Part shown: one piece after another, positions 7,416 to 19,900 of the stretch
How the letters are laid out: every line of letters begins with the position of its first letter
Numbering within the stretch: position 1 is the first letter of the stretch
From: an uncultured Clostridia bacterium
GTDB lineage: Bacteria; Bacillota; Clostridia; Christensenellales; Borkfalkiaceae
NCBI GenBank assembly: GCA_947630705.1
Contig: CANRIK010000001.1
Coordinates: 124,001 to 188,000 of the forward strand
Length of the DNA stretch: 64,000 nt
Direction: 5' to 3'
Program-made: the position numbers and the translations under genes
Notes under the pieces: model-generated
What the model was told of the DNA's origin: nothing
What the model saw: the letters and a program-made list of their open reading frames with translations, nothing else
Databases searched by the model: none

Positions 7416-9146
7416 ATGAGTTACACTGACACCTATAAAAAATGGCTTGCGGACCCTCGTTTGTCCGCCGAAGCAAAGAACGAGCTCGACGGCATAAAGG
7501 GAAACAATGAAGAAATAGAATATCGTTTCGGCGCGGAGCTTGCCTTCGGCACCGCCGGCATGCGCGGAATAATCGGATTCGGAACGAATATGATGAACGT
7601 CTACACCGTAAAGCGCGCCACGCAAGGTCTTTCGGAATTTATAAAGACCAAGGGCGAGGAGGCCATGGAACGCGGCGTTGCAATCTCCTACGATACGAGG
7701 CTTAAAAGCGACGAATTTGCACAGGCCGCCGCGGAAGTGCTTGCCGCAAACAACATAACGGCGCACCTCTACGGTATGGAGCACCCCGTGCCCATGCTTT
7801 CGTTTGCCGTGAGAGAATTGAACGCCTTTGCCGGAATAATGGTTACGGCTTCGCACAACCCCAAACAATACAACGGCTACAAGGTCTATGGCGAGGACGG
7901 AGCGCAGATGAGCCCCGAGGACACGGAAGTTGTCGTAAAGTTCATAAAGAAGATTGACGACTACCTCGCTCCCCACACTCCCACGGAAGAACAGAAACTC
8001 AAATACATAAAAATCATCTCCGACAGAGTGGACAAGAAGTACTACGACGAATTGGAAAAACTGACCATTTCGAAGCAGGCAATCAAAAAATACGGCAAGG
8101 ACTTAAAACTCGTATATACACCCGTTCACGGTTCCGGCTATATCCCCGTCACCACTATCTTGAAGAGAATAGGAATAAACGCCACGGTGGTTGAGGAGCA
8201 GACGAAGAAAGACCCCGATTTCTCGACGGTCGAAGTGCCCAATCCCGAATTCAAAGAGACGCTTTCGATGGGCATACACTACGCCGAACAGATAGGCGCG
8301 ACCGTTGTATTCGGCACCGACCCCGACAGCGACCGTCTGGGCGTTGCGGTAAAGAACAACGACGGAGAATTCGAAGCGCTCTCGGGAAATCAGGTGGGCA
8401 TACTCCTCTTGGACTATGTGCTCAACCGCCTCAAAGAGGAAGGCACAATGCCCGAAAATCCCGCGGTCGTCAAATCGTTCGTTACAACGGGTATGGCAAA
8501 GGCAATATGCGCCAGATTCGGCGTGACGCTCTTCGAAGTGCCCGTAGGATTCAAATTTATCGGCGAAAAAATCAAACTTTGGGAGCGCCCCGACTGCCCT
8601 CATCCTTACACATATGTGTTCGGATTCGAAGAGAGCTGCGGATATCTCCGCGGCACGCACGCTCGCGACAAGGACGCCGTTGTAGCTTCGATGCTATGCG
8701 CGGAAATGGTGTGCTACTATACTTCGATAGGCAAGACAGTCTACCAGAGATTACAGGAAATTTACGACACTTACGGATATGTGCTTGACTGCAACATCTC
8801 CATACCGTTCAAAGGTCTGCACGCCATGGACGATATGAACAAAGTCGTAGACGGCTTGAAGGTCAATCCGGCAACAAAATTCGATATTTATAAGGTTACC
8901 GCCGTCCGCGATTACTCCAAAAATATCAAAACGGATATCGCAACCGGTGAAAAGAGCGAAATAGGCTCTCCCCTTACCAACTGCGTCTATTACGAGTTGG
9001 AAAACGGCAGCTTTATATGCGTACGTCCCTCCGGCACGGAGCCCAAACTGAAAATTTATTTCTCGGTAAAGATGCAGAAAAAGAAGGACGCCGAAGAAGC
9101 TCTCGAAAAGATGCAGAAAGCCGTCAAAAAACTCTTGGGCGTCTGA
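7416..9146 (+). CDS. Phosphohexomutase (alpha-phosphoglucomutase/phosphomannomutase)
   Basis: The 576-residue alpha-D-phosphohexomutase interconverts hexose 1- and 6-phosphates, feeding glycolysis or UDP-sugar and glycan synthesis. All four active-site signatures are present: TASHNPKQYNGYKVY near residues 144-158 with the phosphoserine, the Mg-binding GTDPDSDRLG near 296-305, the sugar-binding GFEESCGYLRG near 403-413 and the phosphate-binding RPSGTEPKLKIYF near 538-550. The length and N terminus (GTAGMRGIIGFGTNMMN) match the PgcA-type branch of Firmicutes. An AAGGAGG Shine-Dalgarno precedes the ATG and a terminator follows. Whether it prefers glucose or mannose cannot be read from sequence. 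Confidence 0.93.
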   Translation: MSYTDTYKKWLADPRLSAEAKNELDGIKGNNEEIEYRFGAELAFGTAGMRGIIGFGTNMMNVYTVKRATQGLSEFIKTKGEEAMERGVAISYDTRLKSDEFAQAAAEVLAANNITAHLYGMEHPVPMLSFAVRELNAFAGIMVTASHNPKQYNGYKVYGEDGAQMSPEDTEVVVKFIKKIDDYLAPHTPTEEQKLKYIKIISDRVDKKYYDELEKLTISKQAIKKYGKDLKLVYTPVHGSGYIPVTTILKRIGINATVVEEQTKKDPDFSTVEVPNPEFKETLSMGIHYAEQIGATVVFGTDPDSDRLGVAVKNNDGEFEALSGNQVGILLLDYVLNRLKEEGTMPENPAVVKSFVTTGMAKAICARFGVTLFEVPVGFKFIGEKIKLWERPDCPHPYTYVFGFEESCGYLRGTHARDKDAVVASMLCAEMVCYYTSIGKTVYQRLQEIYDTYGYVLDCNISIPFKGLHAMDDMNKVVDGLKVNPATKFDIYKVTAVRDYSKNIKTDIATGEKSEIGSPLTNCVYYELENGSFICVRPSGTEPKLKIYFSVKMQKKKDAEEALEKMQKAVKKLLGV

Positions 9147-9170
9147 ATTCAATAAATGTTACAAAAATTA

Positions 9171-9206
9171 CAGCGGCGAGCCGAACGGCTCGCCGCTGAT
9201 TTTTTA
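9171..9206 (+). terminator. Rho-independent terminator of the phosphohexomutase gene
   Basis: A 13-bp perfect stem (CAGCGGCGAGCCG and its complement around AA) is followed by a T tract. Confidence 0.95.
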
Positions 9207-9269
9207 TATTCCAAATTGCAGGAAATGCGAGAGTGCAATCAATCAGGTACGCTGCGGAAAAACTATGCG

Positions 9270-11476
<2,207 letters not shown>

Positions 11477-13774
11477 TCACTTCAATATTTCGAGGGGAGC
11501 GAGCGACGCGGAGAGCTCCTTTATGCCCTGTCCGTCGAACGCCACGTTTACAGTGCCGCCGTTGTTCTTTAAAGAAATCACGGTGCCGATTCCGAATTTG
11601 GGGTGGCGAACCTTCATTCCGACCTCATACTTGCCGACGGCGGAGACCGTCTTTTTGCCGCCCCAGAAGGCTTTAAACACGCTCTTTTCGGGGGGCAAAT
11701 CGCTTGTATATCCCGAATCTTCGGAATACAGAGCCCTGTTACGGCTCGGCTCTTCAAATCCGTCGTAGTCCGCATTTCGGCGATAGCCGGAATATCTCGC
11801 GCCGTGGGCGCTGCCGTAATATTCGCCCTTGTACCTCTCTCCCAAACCGCCGTAAGCGGAGGGCTTTTCATGAATTCCAAGTTCTTCGGAAAGCTCCGAT
11901 ATAAAGCGCGAGGGTTTGGATATGCCGCGGCGGCCGTACAGATACCGAGACTTCGAGCGAGTCAGATACAGACGCTCCTTTGCCCTCGTTATTGCGACGT
12001 ACATGAGCCGACGCTCTTCCTCTATATCCCTGCCTTCGTTTTCGGCGCGCGAAGAGGGCATTATGCCGTCTTCGAGACCGGCTATGAATACCACGGGGAA
12101 TTCAAGACCCTTTGCGGAGTGGATAGTGGCGAGAGTGACGTAATCGCCGTCGTCCATATTGTCAACGTCGGACGACAAGGTTACGCTATTGAGATATTCG
12201 TCGAGCTTGGCCTCGGGGTTGAGACGTACAAAATCGTCCACAGACGCTATAAATTCGTCGAGGTTGGCAAGTTTGCCGTCGCCCTCGTCGGTGCCGTCGT
12301 CATAGGCGGAGCGCAAATCGGCAAGGTTAATGACGTCGCGCACGAGCTGCGCGACGTTGGTCTGCAAGGAAGCTATTTCAAGACCTTTGATGAGGTTGGA
12401 AAAATCGCGGAGCTTTTCCTTTATGCCAGAGGACACTTCGAGTTTGTCGCAGTCGATAGCGGCGTCATAGAAAGAATAGCCGTTCTCTTCGGCATAAGCG
12501 TTCATGACGTCAATCGTTTTACCGCCTATGCCCCTGCGCGGCACGTTTATTATTCTCTCCGCCGCTTCGCCGTCGAAATGATTGGAAATAAGCCGAAGAT
12601 AAGCCAAAATATCCTTTATTTCCCTGCGTTCGAAGAAGCGGAATCCGCCGAAAACTTTATACGGTATGCTGTATTTCGTAAATTCCTGCTCGTACGAACG
12701 GGTCAGAGCATTGACTCGCATAAGTACCGCAAAGTCGGAAAATCTGCGTCCGGAACGCACTCCGTCGGATATTGTTTGCGCGGTGAAGAGAGCTTCGCCG
12801 GACTCCTCTTCCGCCTGATAATACACGGGGGGAACGCCGTCGTCCGCCTCCGTCCACAGTTCCTTGCCGCGGCGGCCGACATTTTTCTTTATTATGGCGT
12901 TCGCAAGTTTCAAAATAGATTTTGTCGAGCGGTAGTTGCGCTGCAACTTGTACACTTTGGCTTGGGGAAAGTCGCTGTCGAATTTTAAAATATTCTCTAT
13001 TTCGGCTCCCCTCCAACCGTAAATGGACTGGTCGTCGTCGCCGACTACAAAGATATTTCCGTGCTTTTTGCAGAGCAATTTTATTATGCCGTACTGGACT
13101 GAGTTCGTATCCTGAAATTCATCCACCAGAATGTAGCGGAATTTCTCGGAAAGGTAGTCGAGCACCTCTCCGTCCCGGCGGAGAAGGCGCAGAGTTTCCA
13201 AAAGAAGGTCGTCGAAATCGAGTGCGTTGTTGGCTTTCAGATGATTATTGTATTTTTCGTAGGCGACTACTATATCGTCCATGCCGCGCTCGTAACGGTA
13301 TTTTCTGCCGTACTGGTCGGGGTCGAGCCCGAGCATCTTGGCGTTGCCTATGTGATAGCGCGCGGATTTGATGAGAGCATCGTCGTCGATTTCGAGTTCT
13401 TTAAACACCTTTTTGATTACGTTGTTGCGTTCGACGTCGGTGTATATGGAAAAATTGCTCTTTATTCCGGCATGCTCGGCAAATTCGCGCAGAATTTTCA
13501 CGCACATGCTGTGAATCGTGCATATCCATTTGCCGTCGCCTTCGCCGATTACCGAAGAGAGCCGCTCCTTCATTTCGTTGGCGGCCTTATTGGTAAAGGT
13601 TATGGCGAGTATCTCCGAAAGAGTTGCCTTGCCCTCGCGCAGAATATAGGCTATACGGCTGGTCAATACGCGCGTCTTACCGCTTCCCGCGCCAGCAAGC
13701 ACGAGAACGGCGCCCTCTGTGTCTTTGACGGGTTTGAGCTGTTCGGGATTGAGTTCATCAAGCAATGAGTCCAT
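11477..13774 (-). CDS. pcrA: ATP-dependent 3'-5' DNA helicase PcrA (UvrD family)
   Basis: The 765-residue SF1A helicase acts in repair, plasmid replication and removal of RecA or stalled polymerases. Walker A GAGSGKT (about 28-34), motif Ia TFTNKAANEMKER, motif II VDEFQDTN near 220, motif III GDDDQSIYGWRGA, motif IV LQRNYRST and motif VI VAITRAKERLYL are all intact. The C terminus from about residue 695 (GMKVRHPKFGIGTVIS) is the Tudor-like RNA-polymerase-binding fold seen in PcrA. The N terminus MDSLLDELNPEQLKPV is canonical, which fixes the start at 13774. That ATG lies six bases after a TATAAT, so the message should be leaderless. Confidence 0.97.
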   Translation of the reverse strand: MDSLLDELNPEQLKPVKDTEGAVLVLAGAGSGKTRVLTSRIAYILREGKATLSEILAITFTNKAANEMKERLSSVIGEGDGKWICTIHSMCVKILREFAEHAGIKSNFSIYTDVERNNVIKKVFKELEIDDDALIKSARYHIGNAKMLGLDPDQYGRKYRYERGMDDIVVAYEKYNNHLKANNALDFDDLLLETLRLLRRDGEVLDYLSEKFRYILVDEFQDTNSVQYGIIKLLCKKHGNIFVVGDDDQSIYGWRGAEIENILKFDSDFPQAKVYKLQRNYRSTKSILKLANAIIKKNVGRRGKELWTEADDGVPPVYYQAEEESGEALFTAQTISDGVRSGRRFSDFAVLMRVNALTRSYEQEFTKYSIPYKVFGGFRFFERREIKDILAYLRLISNHFDGEAAERIINVPRRGIGGKTIDVMNAYAEENGYSFYDAAIDCDKLEVSSGIKEKLRDFSNLIKGLEIASLQTNVAQLVRDVINLADLRSAYDDGTDEGDGKLANLDEFIASVDDFVRLNPEAKLDEYLNSVTLSSDVDNMDDGDYVTLATIHSAKGLEFPVVFIAGLEDGIMPSSRAENEGRDIEEERRLMYVAITRAKERLYLTRSKSRYLYGRRGISKPSRFISELSEELGIHEKPSAYGGLGERYKGEYYGSAHGARYSGYRRNADYDGFEEPSRNRALYSEDSGYTSDLPPEKSVFKAFWGGKKTVSAVGKYEVGMKVRHPKFGIGTVISLKNNGGTVNVAFDGQGIKELSASLAPLEILK

Positions 13775-13780
13775 ATCTTT

Positions 13781-13809
13781 ATTATATCATATACATATAA
13801 AAAACTCAA
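13781..13809 (-). promoter_or_regulatory. Promoter giving leaderless pcrA start
   Basis: On the minus strand TTGAGT (13804-13809), a 17-bp A/T-rich spacer and TATAAT (13781-13786) lie six bases before the pcrA ATG. Confidence 0.75.
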
Positions 13810-13888
13810 TCGTTTTTATCTGTTTGCCGCTCTTGCAAAGTCGCTCGAAGCGAGCGCGGCTTCCCCGAAAAAACTTTGAACCGCCGAG

Positions 13889-14278
13889 TCACTCGCCCGT
13901 GATTTCGGACATCTCCTTTTCCTTGCGATACTTTGCGAGAGCCGCCAGATAGCGATTGGACAGGTCGAGCGTGTAGCGCTGTTTTTCCTCGTACGAGAGG
14001 GTCTGGAAATACTCCTTGTCGGTGAGTCTGCCTATTGCGTCGGACACTTCGCCTTCGGCGTCCAGAAGCGCCTTGACGCGCAGATAAAATCCGTCGTCTT
14101 TTTCGCCGCGGATAGTGCTTATCACCTTTCCTTTCAAGGTGGATTTGACCTTTATTTCGCTTACGCCGCGCTCCTTTGCGCCGCTCGCGTTTTCATCGAA
14201 GTTTTTCTTGCAGTCTTTCCAGAAATCGTTTTTCAGCCGCTGTTTGGCGGCACGCGCCAGAACTTTTATATCGCTCAT
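13889..14278 (-). CDS. Small soluble protein of unknown function
   Basis: The 129-residue charged protein has no membrane segment or Cys. The sequence is mostly predicted helix (LARAAKQRLKNDFWKDCKK; EKQRYTLDLSNRYLAALAK), with a central basic strand-like part, EIKVKSTLKGKVISTI. It occupies the place after rpsU where Firmicutes usually have yqeY, but it does not resemble YqeY. A GGAGG Shine-Dalgarno supports the start. A terminator separates it from rpsU, so it depends on read-through or its own promoter. Confidence 0.7.
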   Translation of the reverse strand: MSDIKVLARAAKQRLKNDFWKDCKKNFDENASGAKERGVSEIKVKSTLKGKVISTIRGEKDDGFYLRVKALLDAEGEVSDAIGRLTDKEYFQTLSYEEKQRYTLDLSNRYLAALAKYRKEKEMSEITGE

Positions 14279-14326
14279 GATGTCCTCCGCAAATTCCGAT
14301 AAATACCGACATTTTTTATAATGAAA

Positions 14327-14363
14327 AAAGTCCGTTGCACATATCGGACGTGCAACGAACTTT
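14327..14363 (-). terminator. Rho-independent terminator of rpsU
   Basis: CGTTGCAC and GTGCAACG form the core of a long stem that begins a few bases after the rpsU stop. On the minus strand it ends with ACTTTTTTC. Confidence 0.9.
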
Positions 14364-14366
14364 GAT

Positions 14367-14543
14367 TTAATTTTTATTTCTCTTTCTTGCGGCTTCGGCC
14401 TTTTTACGCTTCTTGACGGAGGGGGATTCGTAAAATTCTTTTTTACGCAAATCGCCTATTATACCGTCGCGCGAGCACTTTCTTTTAAATCTGCGGAGAG
14501 CGCTCTCGACAGACTCGTTTTCGCCCACTCTTATGGTTGACAT
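14367..14543 (-). CDS. rpsU: 30S ribosomal protein bS21
   Basis: The 58-residue basic protein begins [19 protein letters not shown] and ends with the Lys/Arg-rich [15 protein letters not shown] tail, typical of S21, which binds near the 3' end of 16S rRNA in the 30S subunit. I start it at the ATG at 14543, because an AAGGAGGG Shine-Dalgarno lies just upstream; the longer reading frame to 14570 would swallow that site. The promoter TTGACA (14621-14626)-17-TATACT (14598-14603) precedes it. Confidence 0.95.
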   Translation of the reverse strand: MSTIRVGENESVESALRRFKRKCSRDGIIGDLRKKEFYESPSVKKRKKAEAARKRNKN

Positions 14544-14597
14544 TTTCCTACCCTCCTTCGCTTTAAGCAATGAGTCGCCTCTTCAAGACGCCTTTAA

Positions 14598-14626
14598 AGT
14601 ATAGCAAAGCCGAAAAATTATGTCAA
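14598..14626 (-). promoter_or_regulatory. rpsU promoter
   Basis: Minus-strand TTGACA, a 17-bp spacer and TATACT give a normal leader of about 50 nt before the rpsU start. Confidence 0.8.
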
Positions 14627-14775
14627 CTTATTTTCACGGATAAAAAAGAAAATTTCATATGCGCTTTTAGGCATATACGCAAGCGGGAAAAACCATTCCA
14701 AGAGCCCTCCGCAAAAGAGCCAATCGGCCACAGCTTTCATAATCGGCGCGAGTAAAAATTCCTTCCAAGAGGCCT

Positions 14776-15810
14776 CTATACGAGAGCCACGCGCGCCGAG
14801 GCGTTAAGGGACAAATCGGAAAAATCTTCGGCAAGATATCTTATCAGACCCTCCGCGGCAATCATGGCCGCATTGTCAGTGCAAAAGCACTTTTCCGGAA
14901 GAACGCACCTGATGTTCGCCTTGCGGCAAGCGCTGACGAGGGTATCCCTCAAATAGCCGTTGGCGATTACTCCGCCGCCGGCCGTGACAACGCCTACGGA
15001 CGCCGCCTTTGCGCACTCCACCGTCTTTTTTACGAGAGGGTCTATCGCGGCGTGCTGGAAGGAACACGCTATATCGGCAGGATTGAGTTTTTCGCCGCGC
15101 TGTTCGGCATTGTGCACGGCGTTTATGACGGCAGTCTTTATTCCGCTGTAAGAAAACTGCATATGCGCAGAGTTCTTTACCAGCGCGGACGGAAGCCTTA
15201 CCGTTTGAGCGCCCTCGCGCGCAAGCCGTTCGACGTTTGCTCCGCCCGGATATTCGAGCCCCAAAACTCTTGCCACTTTATCGAACGCCTCGCCGACGGC
15301 GTCGTCGCATGTGCCTCCGAGAAATCTGAAAGACGAATAGCTTTCAGTCAGGAGAATTGCAGTGTGTCCTCCGCTTGCGAGAAGAGTCATAAACGGCGGT
15401 TTCAACTCGCTGTCAACGAGATATGCGGCGGCAAGATGTCCGCGGATATGGCTAACGCCTATGAGCGGAATATTGAGGGAATACGTCAGCCCCTTTGCAA
15501 AGGACAGTCCCACCAAAAGCGCGCCCAAAAGTCCCGCGCCGTAGGTCACCGCCACCGCGTCGAGTCTGTCGGCGGTAATGTCCGCCGATTTCAAAGCGCG
15601 GAGCACAACCTCGCTGACCACTTCCGTATGCGCGCGAGAGGCTATCTCGGGCACTACTCCGCCGAACTTGGCCTGCTCCGAAGCCGAAGAGATGATTTCG
15701 GAAGAGAGAAGCGTTCTGCCGCGAATCACCGCCGCGGCGGTTTCGTCGCAGCTCGACTCTATTCCTAAAATATACGGCTCTTTTTTAATTGTATAATCGG
15801 GATGATACAT
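14776..15810 (-). CDS. tsaD: tRNA N6-adenosine threonylcarbamoyltransferase
   Basis: TsaD (Gcp/YgjD) transfers the threonylcarbamoyl group to A37 of ANN-decoding tRNAs with TsaB and TsaE. About 344 residues. Motifs: ILGIESSCDETAAAVI at the N terminus, metal-ligand HIRGHLAAAYL near 120 (HxxxH), the phosphate-binding LASGGHTAILL and a C-terminal CTDNAAMIA. I choose the ATG at 15810; a TTG three codons upstream (15819) is in frame, and neither has a Shine-Dalgarno. The gene lies 50 bases after prfB, so it may be translated from the secA-prfB-tsaD message. Confidence 0.94.
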   Translation of the reverse strand: MYHPDYTIKKEPYILGIESSCDETAAAVIRGRTLLSSEIISSASEQAKFGGVVPEIASRAHTEVVSEVVLRALKSADITADRLDAVAVTYGAGLLGALLVGLSFAKGLTYSLNIPLIGVSHIRGHLAAAYLVDSELKPPFMTLLASGGHTAILLTESYSSFRFLGGTCDDAVGEAFDKVARVLGLEYPGGANVERLAREGAQTVRLPSALVKNSAHMQFSYSGIKTAVINAVHNAEQRGEKLNPADIACSFQHAAIDPLVKKTVECAKAASVGVVTAGGGVIANGYLRDTLVSACRKANIRCVLPEKCFCTDNAAMIAAEGLIRYLAEDFSDLSLNASARVALV

Positions 15811-15860
15811 AAAAATCAAAAAGCAACCGCGGCGAAAGAGTTCGGGCGGTTGGCGTATCT

Positions 15861-16961
15861 TTATACTGTTTTTTTGAGATAATCGATGATAAAGCCCTGT
15901 ATGTCACCGTCCATGACGGCCTGAACATTGGTATTTTCGTATCCCGTTCTGTGGTCTTTGACAAGCGTATACGGGCAGAACACGTAGGAACGTATCTGGC
16001 TTCCCCACTCTATCTTTTTGATTTCGCCTTTGAGTTCGGCGTCTGACGCCTCTCTCTCTGCAATCTGTCTTTCGACGAGTTTAGCGCGCAGATACTCGAA
16101 CGCCATGGCCTTGTTCTGCAACTGACTGCGCTCGTTCTGGCATGTCACCACTATTCCCGTGGGGAAGTGGGTTATGCGTATGGCAGTCTCCGTCTTGTTT
16201 ACTTTCTGACCGCCGGCTCCCGAGGAACGGTAGACGTCTATTCTTATATCCTCGTCCCTTATTTCAACTTCGTTCTCGTCTTCTATTTCGGGCATTACCT
16301 CCAAGGAGGCGAACGAAGTGTGGCGGCGCTTGTTGCTGTCGAACGGTGAAATGCGGACGAGACGGTGAACTCCCTTTTCCGCCTTTAAAAATCCGTAGGC
16401 GTTTTCGCCGTCAACCTTGAAGCTGACGCTTTTGAGTCCGGCCTCATCGCCGTCCTCGGAGTCGAGTTCGGTGACTTTGAAACCGCGCTGTTCGCAGTAG
16501 CGGCAATACATGCGGTAGAGCATCTGCGTCCAATCGCACGCCTCTGTGCCGCCGGCTCCGGCGTGAAGATTCAAAATAGCGTTGTTGGAATCGTATTTGC
16601 CGCGCAAAAGGGCGCGTATGCGCATTTCCTCTATATCGCTTTCGGCGACGGAAATCATCTGTTCGAGTTCGGGAATAAGACTCTCGTCGTCCGCCTCTTC
16701 GATGAGGTCGATGAACGCGTTCACGTCCGCGATTGCGCCCTCGCCCTTTTTATAGGCGGCTATCTTGCCCTCCACCGCCGAAATCTCCCTGCCGAGTCTG
16801 GCGGTTTTTTCGAGGTCCTGCCAGACTTCGGGGTTTTCCTGCTCTTTTTTCAATTCGTTCAGACGGTCGCCGAGATTATCTATATCCAGCGCGTATTTCG
16901 CCTCGGCAAGCGCGTCGGCAAGAGTTTTTACTTTTAATCTGTAATCGTCGGCTTTAAACAT
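15861..16961 (-). CDS. prfB: Peptide chain release factor 2, without programmed frameshift
   Basis: The 366-residue RF2 terminates translation at UGA and UAA. The RF2-type specificity tripeptide is in VRISPFDSNKRR, the catalytic GGQ is in RSSGAGGQKVNKTE, and AGAGGTEACDW starts domain 2. The reading frame is continuous from the ATG at 16961 (GGAAGGT Shine-Dalgarno) through the KYALDIDNLGDRL region, where most bacteria have an in-frame UGA and a +1 shift. The gene is therefore not autoregulated by frameshifting. It lies 37 bases after secA, the usual Firmicutes order. Confidence 0.97.
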   Translation of the reverse strand: MFKADDYRLKVKTLADALAEAKYALDIDNLGDRLNELKKEQENPEVWQDLEKTARLGREISAVEGKIAAYKKGEGAIADVNAFIDLIEEADDESLIPELEQMISVAESDIEEMRIRALLRGKYDSNNAILNLHAGAGGTEACDWTQMLYRMYCRYCEQRGFKVTELDSEDGDEAGLKSVSFKVDGENAYGFLKAEKGVHRLVRISPFDSNKRRHTSFASLEVMPEIEDENEVEIRDEDIRIDVYRSSGAGGQKVNKTETAIRITHFPTGIVVTCQNERSQLQNKAMAFEYLRAKLVERQIAEREASDAELKGEIKKIEWGSQIRSYVFCPYTLVKDHRTGYENTNVQAVMDGDIQGFIIDYLKKTV

Positions 16962-16998
16962 TGGTTACCTTCCATTTATAGTGCAAAATATCCGTCAA

Positions 16999-19900
16999 TT
17001 AAACTATTTTGCCGTGACATTTTTTATATTTCAGACCGGAGCCGCAGGGACACGGGTCGTTTGGTCCGACCTTTTTTGCCTTTTCGTTGACTTTGGGCAA
17101 CTGTTTTCCGCCTATATTTGCCGCAAGATCCTGCGGAGGCTGGGGAGCGTCGCCTATTACGGGTCCGCTCAACGGCCCTACCTTGCCTATGGGAAGTCCC
17201 GATTCGGGCGTGGAACGAACGGCGTTTTCGGGAGCCGCGGCTTGGGGCGCGGTCTGCTCCGGATTCGCGGCGGACTCGTTCTGCCGCTCCGCCTCTCTCT
17301 TCTGACGTTCCATGACGCGCTGTTCGAATATGCGCTGAGCCTGCGCCATGAGCGAGGGATTCATTGCGGCTATTCCGCCGGCCGATCCCGATGGAATTAT
17401 CTTTTTGGGCACGGGAGCCTGCGGAGCCACGCGCACTATTCTGCCCTTTAACAGTCGGGAAATAGTCGTGGTCTGAACGCGCTCTATCATCTCCTCGAAC
17501 ATTTCATAGCCCTCGCTTTTATAAGATATTACGGGGTCCTGCTGGGCATATCCGCGAAGGCCTATGCCTTTGCGCAGCTGATCCATTGCGTCGATATGGT
17601 CTATCCAATTCCTGTCCACGCTTCTCAACAGTTCGTTGCGCTCCACCTGATGATAATCGACCTGACCGCCGGTCATCTCGCTTATGTTCACTATTTTCTG
17701 CTCGTAAGCCTTTATGACTTCCTTGCTTATCTTTTTTATTGCGCGCTCGTAATCCCAATTTTCGAGAAGCTCGCGAGTTATAACGAAGGTGCATTCCTCG
17801 GGATATACCTTTTGTACGAGAGCCTCGTTGAGTGCGGTTTCATCCCATTTTTCGGGCATCTCTTCCGTATTTACCGTCTCGCCCACGATTTTGGCAACGT
17901 AGTCGGGAATGTATTTGAGCATCTGCTCGTGCACGTCCTCGCCCTTTAACACTTTCATGCGTTCGCCGTAGATGGTTTTGCGCTGTTCGTTCATTACTTC
18001 GTCGTATTGAAGGGTATGTTTTCTTATTCCGAAGTTTCTGCCCTCTATGGCGCGCTGGGCGTTCTCTATGGAACGGGTGAGCATTTTGGATTGCAGACAC
18101 TGGTCCTCGTCGATTTTGAAGATAGAATAGAGCTTTTTCATGCTCTCGCCGCCGAAACGTTTGGCGAGGTCGTCTTCGAGGGAGATGAAGAACACCGACT
18201 CGCCCGGGTCGCCCTGACGACCGCTTCGGCCGCGGAGCTGGTTGTCTATACGGCGGCTCTCGTGGCGTTCGGTGCCGATTATGCAGAGGCCTCCGGCCTC
18301 TATTACGCGCTGTTTTTCGGCGTCCGTCTCGCGCTTATAGGAGTCGTAGAGTTCGGCGTATCTCGCCCTCGCGACTTGCTCTTCTTCGGTAAACTCGCGG
18401 TCGGCATAGGAGATGGCCACTTCCACCATATCGTGATCGTAACCCTCTTCGCGCATGCGCTTTTTGGCGAGATATTCGGGATTTCCTCCGAGAAGTATAT
18501 CCGTGCCGCGTCCGGCCATGTTGGTGGCTATCGTGACAGAATCGTATCTGCCGGCCTGCGCTACTATCTCCGCCTCGCGCTCGTGATTCTTTGCGTTGAG
18601 GATATTGTGTTTTATGCCGTTGCGACGCAAAAGTCTGGAAATTTCCTCCGACTTTTCCACCGTTATCGTACCTATAAGTATGGGTTGACCCTTGGCGTGG
18701 CGCTCGACTATTTCGTTTACGATCGCGCGTTTTTTGCCCTCGACGGTGGAGTAAATCATATCGGCATAGTCCACCCTCTTTACGGGGCGGTTCGTGGGAA
18801 TGGGCACTACGTCGAGAGAGTAAATGGTTCTGAATTCGTCCTCTTCGGTCTTTGCCGTACCCGTCATTCCCGACAGCTTTTTATAGAGTCGGAAATAGTT
18901 CTGGAAGGTGACCGTGGCGTGGGTCTTGTTCTCTTCCTTTACTTTGACGTGCTCCTTTGCCTCGATTGCCTGATGCAGTCCGTCGGAATATCTTCTTCCG
19001 TTGAGTATACGGCCCGTGAATTCGTCTACAATGAGTATTTCTCCGTCGGCGGAAACTATATATTCCTCGCCGTTATGGAAGAGCTCGTGCGCCTTCAATG
19101 CCTGCTGAATATGATGGTTCAAGTCGGCGTTTTCGATGTCGCCGAGGTTGTTTATTCCGAAAAATCTTTCGGCCTTTTCGGCGCCTTTCTCGGTTATGGT
19201 CACCGACTTGTCCTTACGGTCGATTATATAGTCCCAATTCTCCATCTCCGCGAGAATTTCTTCGAGACGCTCGCGAGCCTTGCGCTCCTCTTCGGAAAGT
19301 TCCTTCTTTTTACGCGACGGCACGTGCTTTTCGGCGTCCTTTTTGTCGTCGTCGAAGCCGCCGTTCAGAGTGCGGACAAATCTGTCCACGTCCTCGTACA
19401 GTTTGGAGCTTTCGCCGCCCTTGCCGGATATAATAAGGGGCGTTCTCGCCTCGTCGATAAGTATGGAGTCAACCTCGTCGATTATGCAATAATTGAGTTC
19501 GCGCTGGACCATTGCCGGTATGGAAGTTTTGAGATTGTCGCGCAGATAGTCGAAGCCGAGCTCGTTGTTTGTGGCGTAAATTATGTCGCATTTATAGCTC
19601 TCCTGCTTCTGCTTGTCGTCCATGCCCGGGACTACCACTCCGACGGTAAGTCCCATAAATTTATGGACCTTGCCCATCCACTCGGCGTCGCGCTTGGCGA
19701 GGTAATCGTTTACCGTTACTATGTGCACGCCGTGGCCGGTGAGGGCGTTGAGATATGCCGGAAGGGTGGAAACGAGCGTTTTGCCTTCGCCCGTCTTCAT
19801 CTCGGCTATTCTGCCCTGATGGAGACAGATACCGCCGATTATCTGCACGTGGAAGTGCTTCATTTTGAGCACGCGCCAGCTTGCCTCTCTCAAAGCGGCG

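Noticed and set aside
13889..14278. Assignment of the small gene after rpsU as yqeY
   Set aside because: Position fits, but the sequence lacks any YqeY/GatB-like pattern and is of different composition.
16850..16961. Programmed frameshift in prfB
   Set aside because: I looked for CUU UGA and an upstream Shine-Dalgarno-like element at the expected place; the frame is continuous and no in-frame stop exists.
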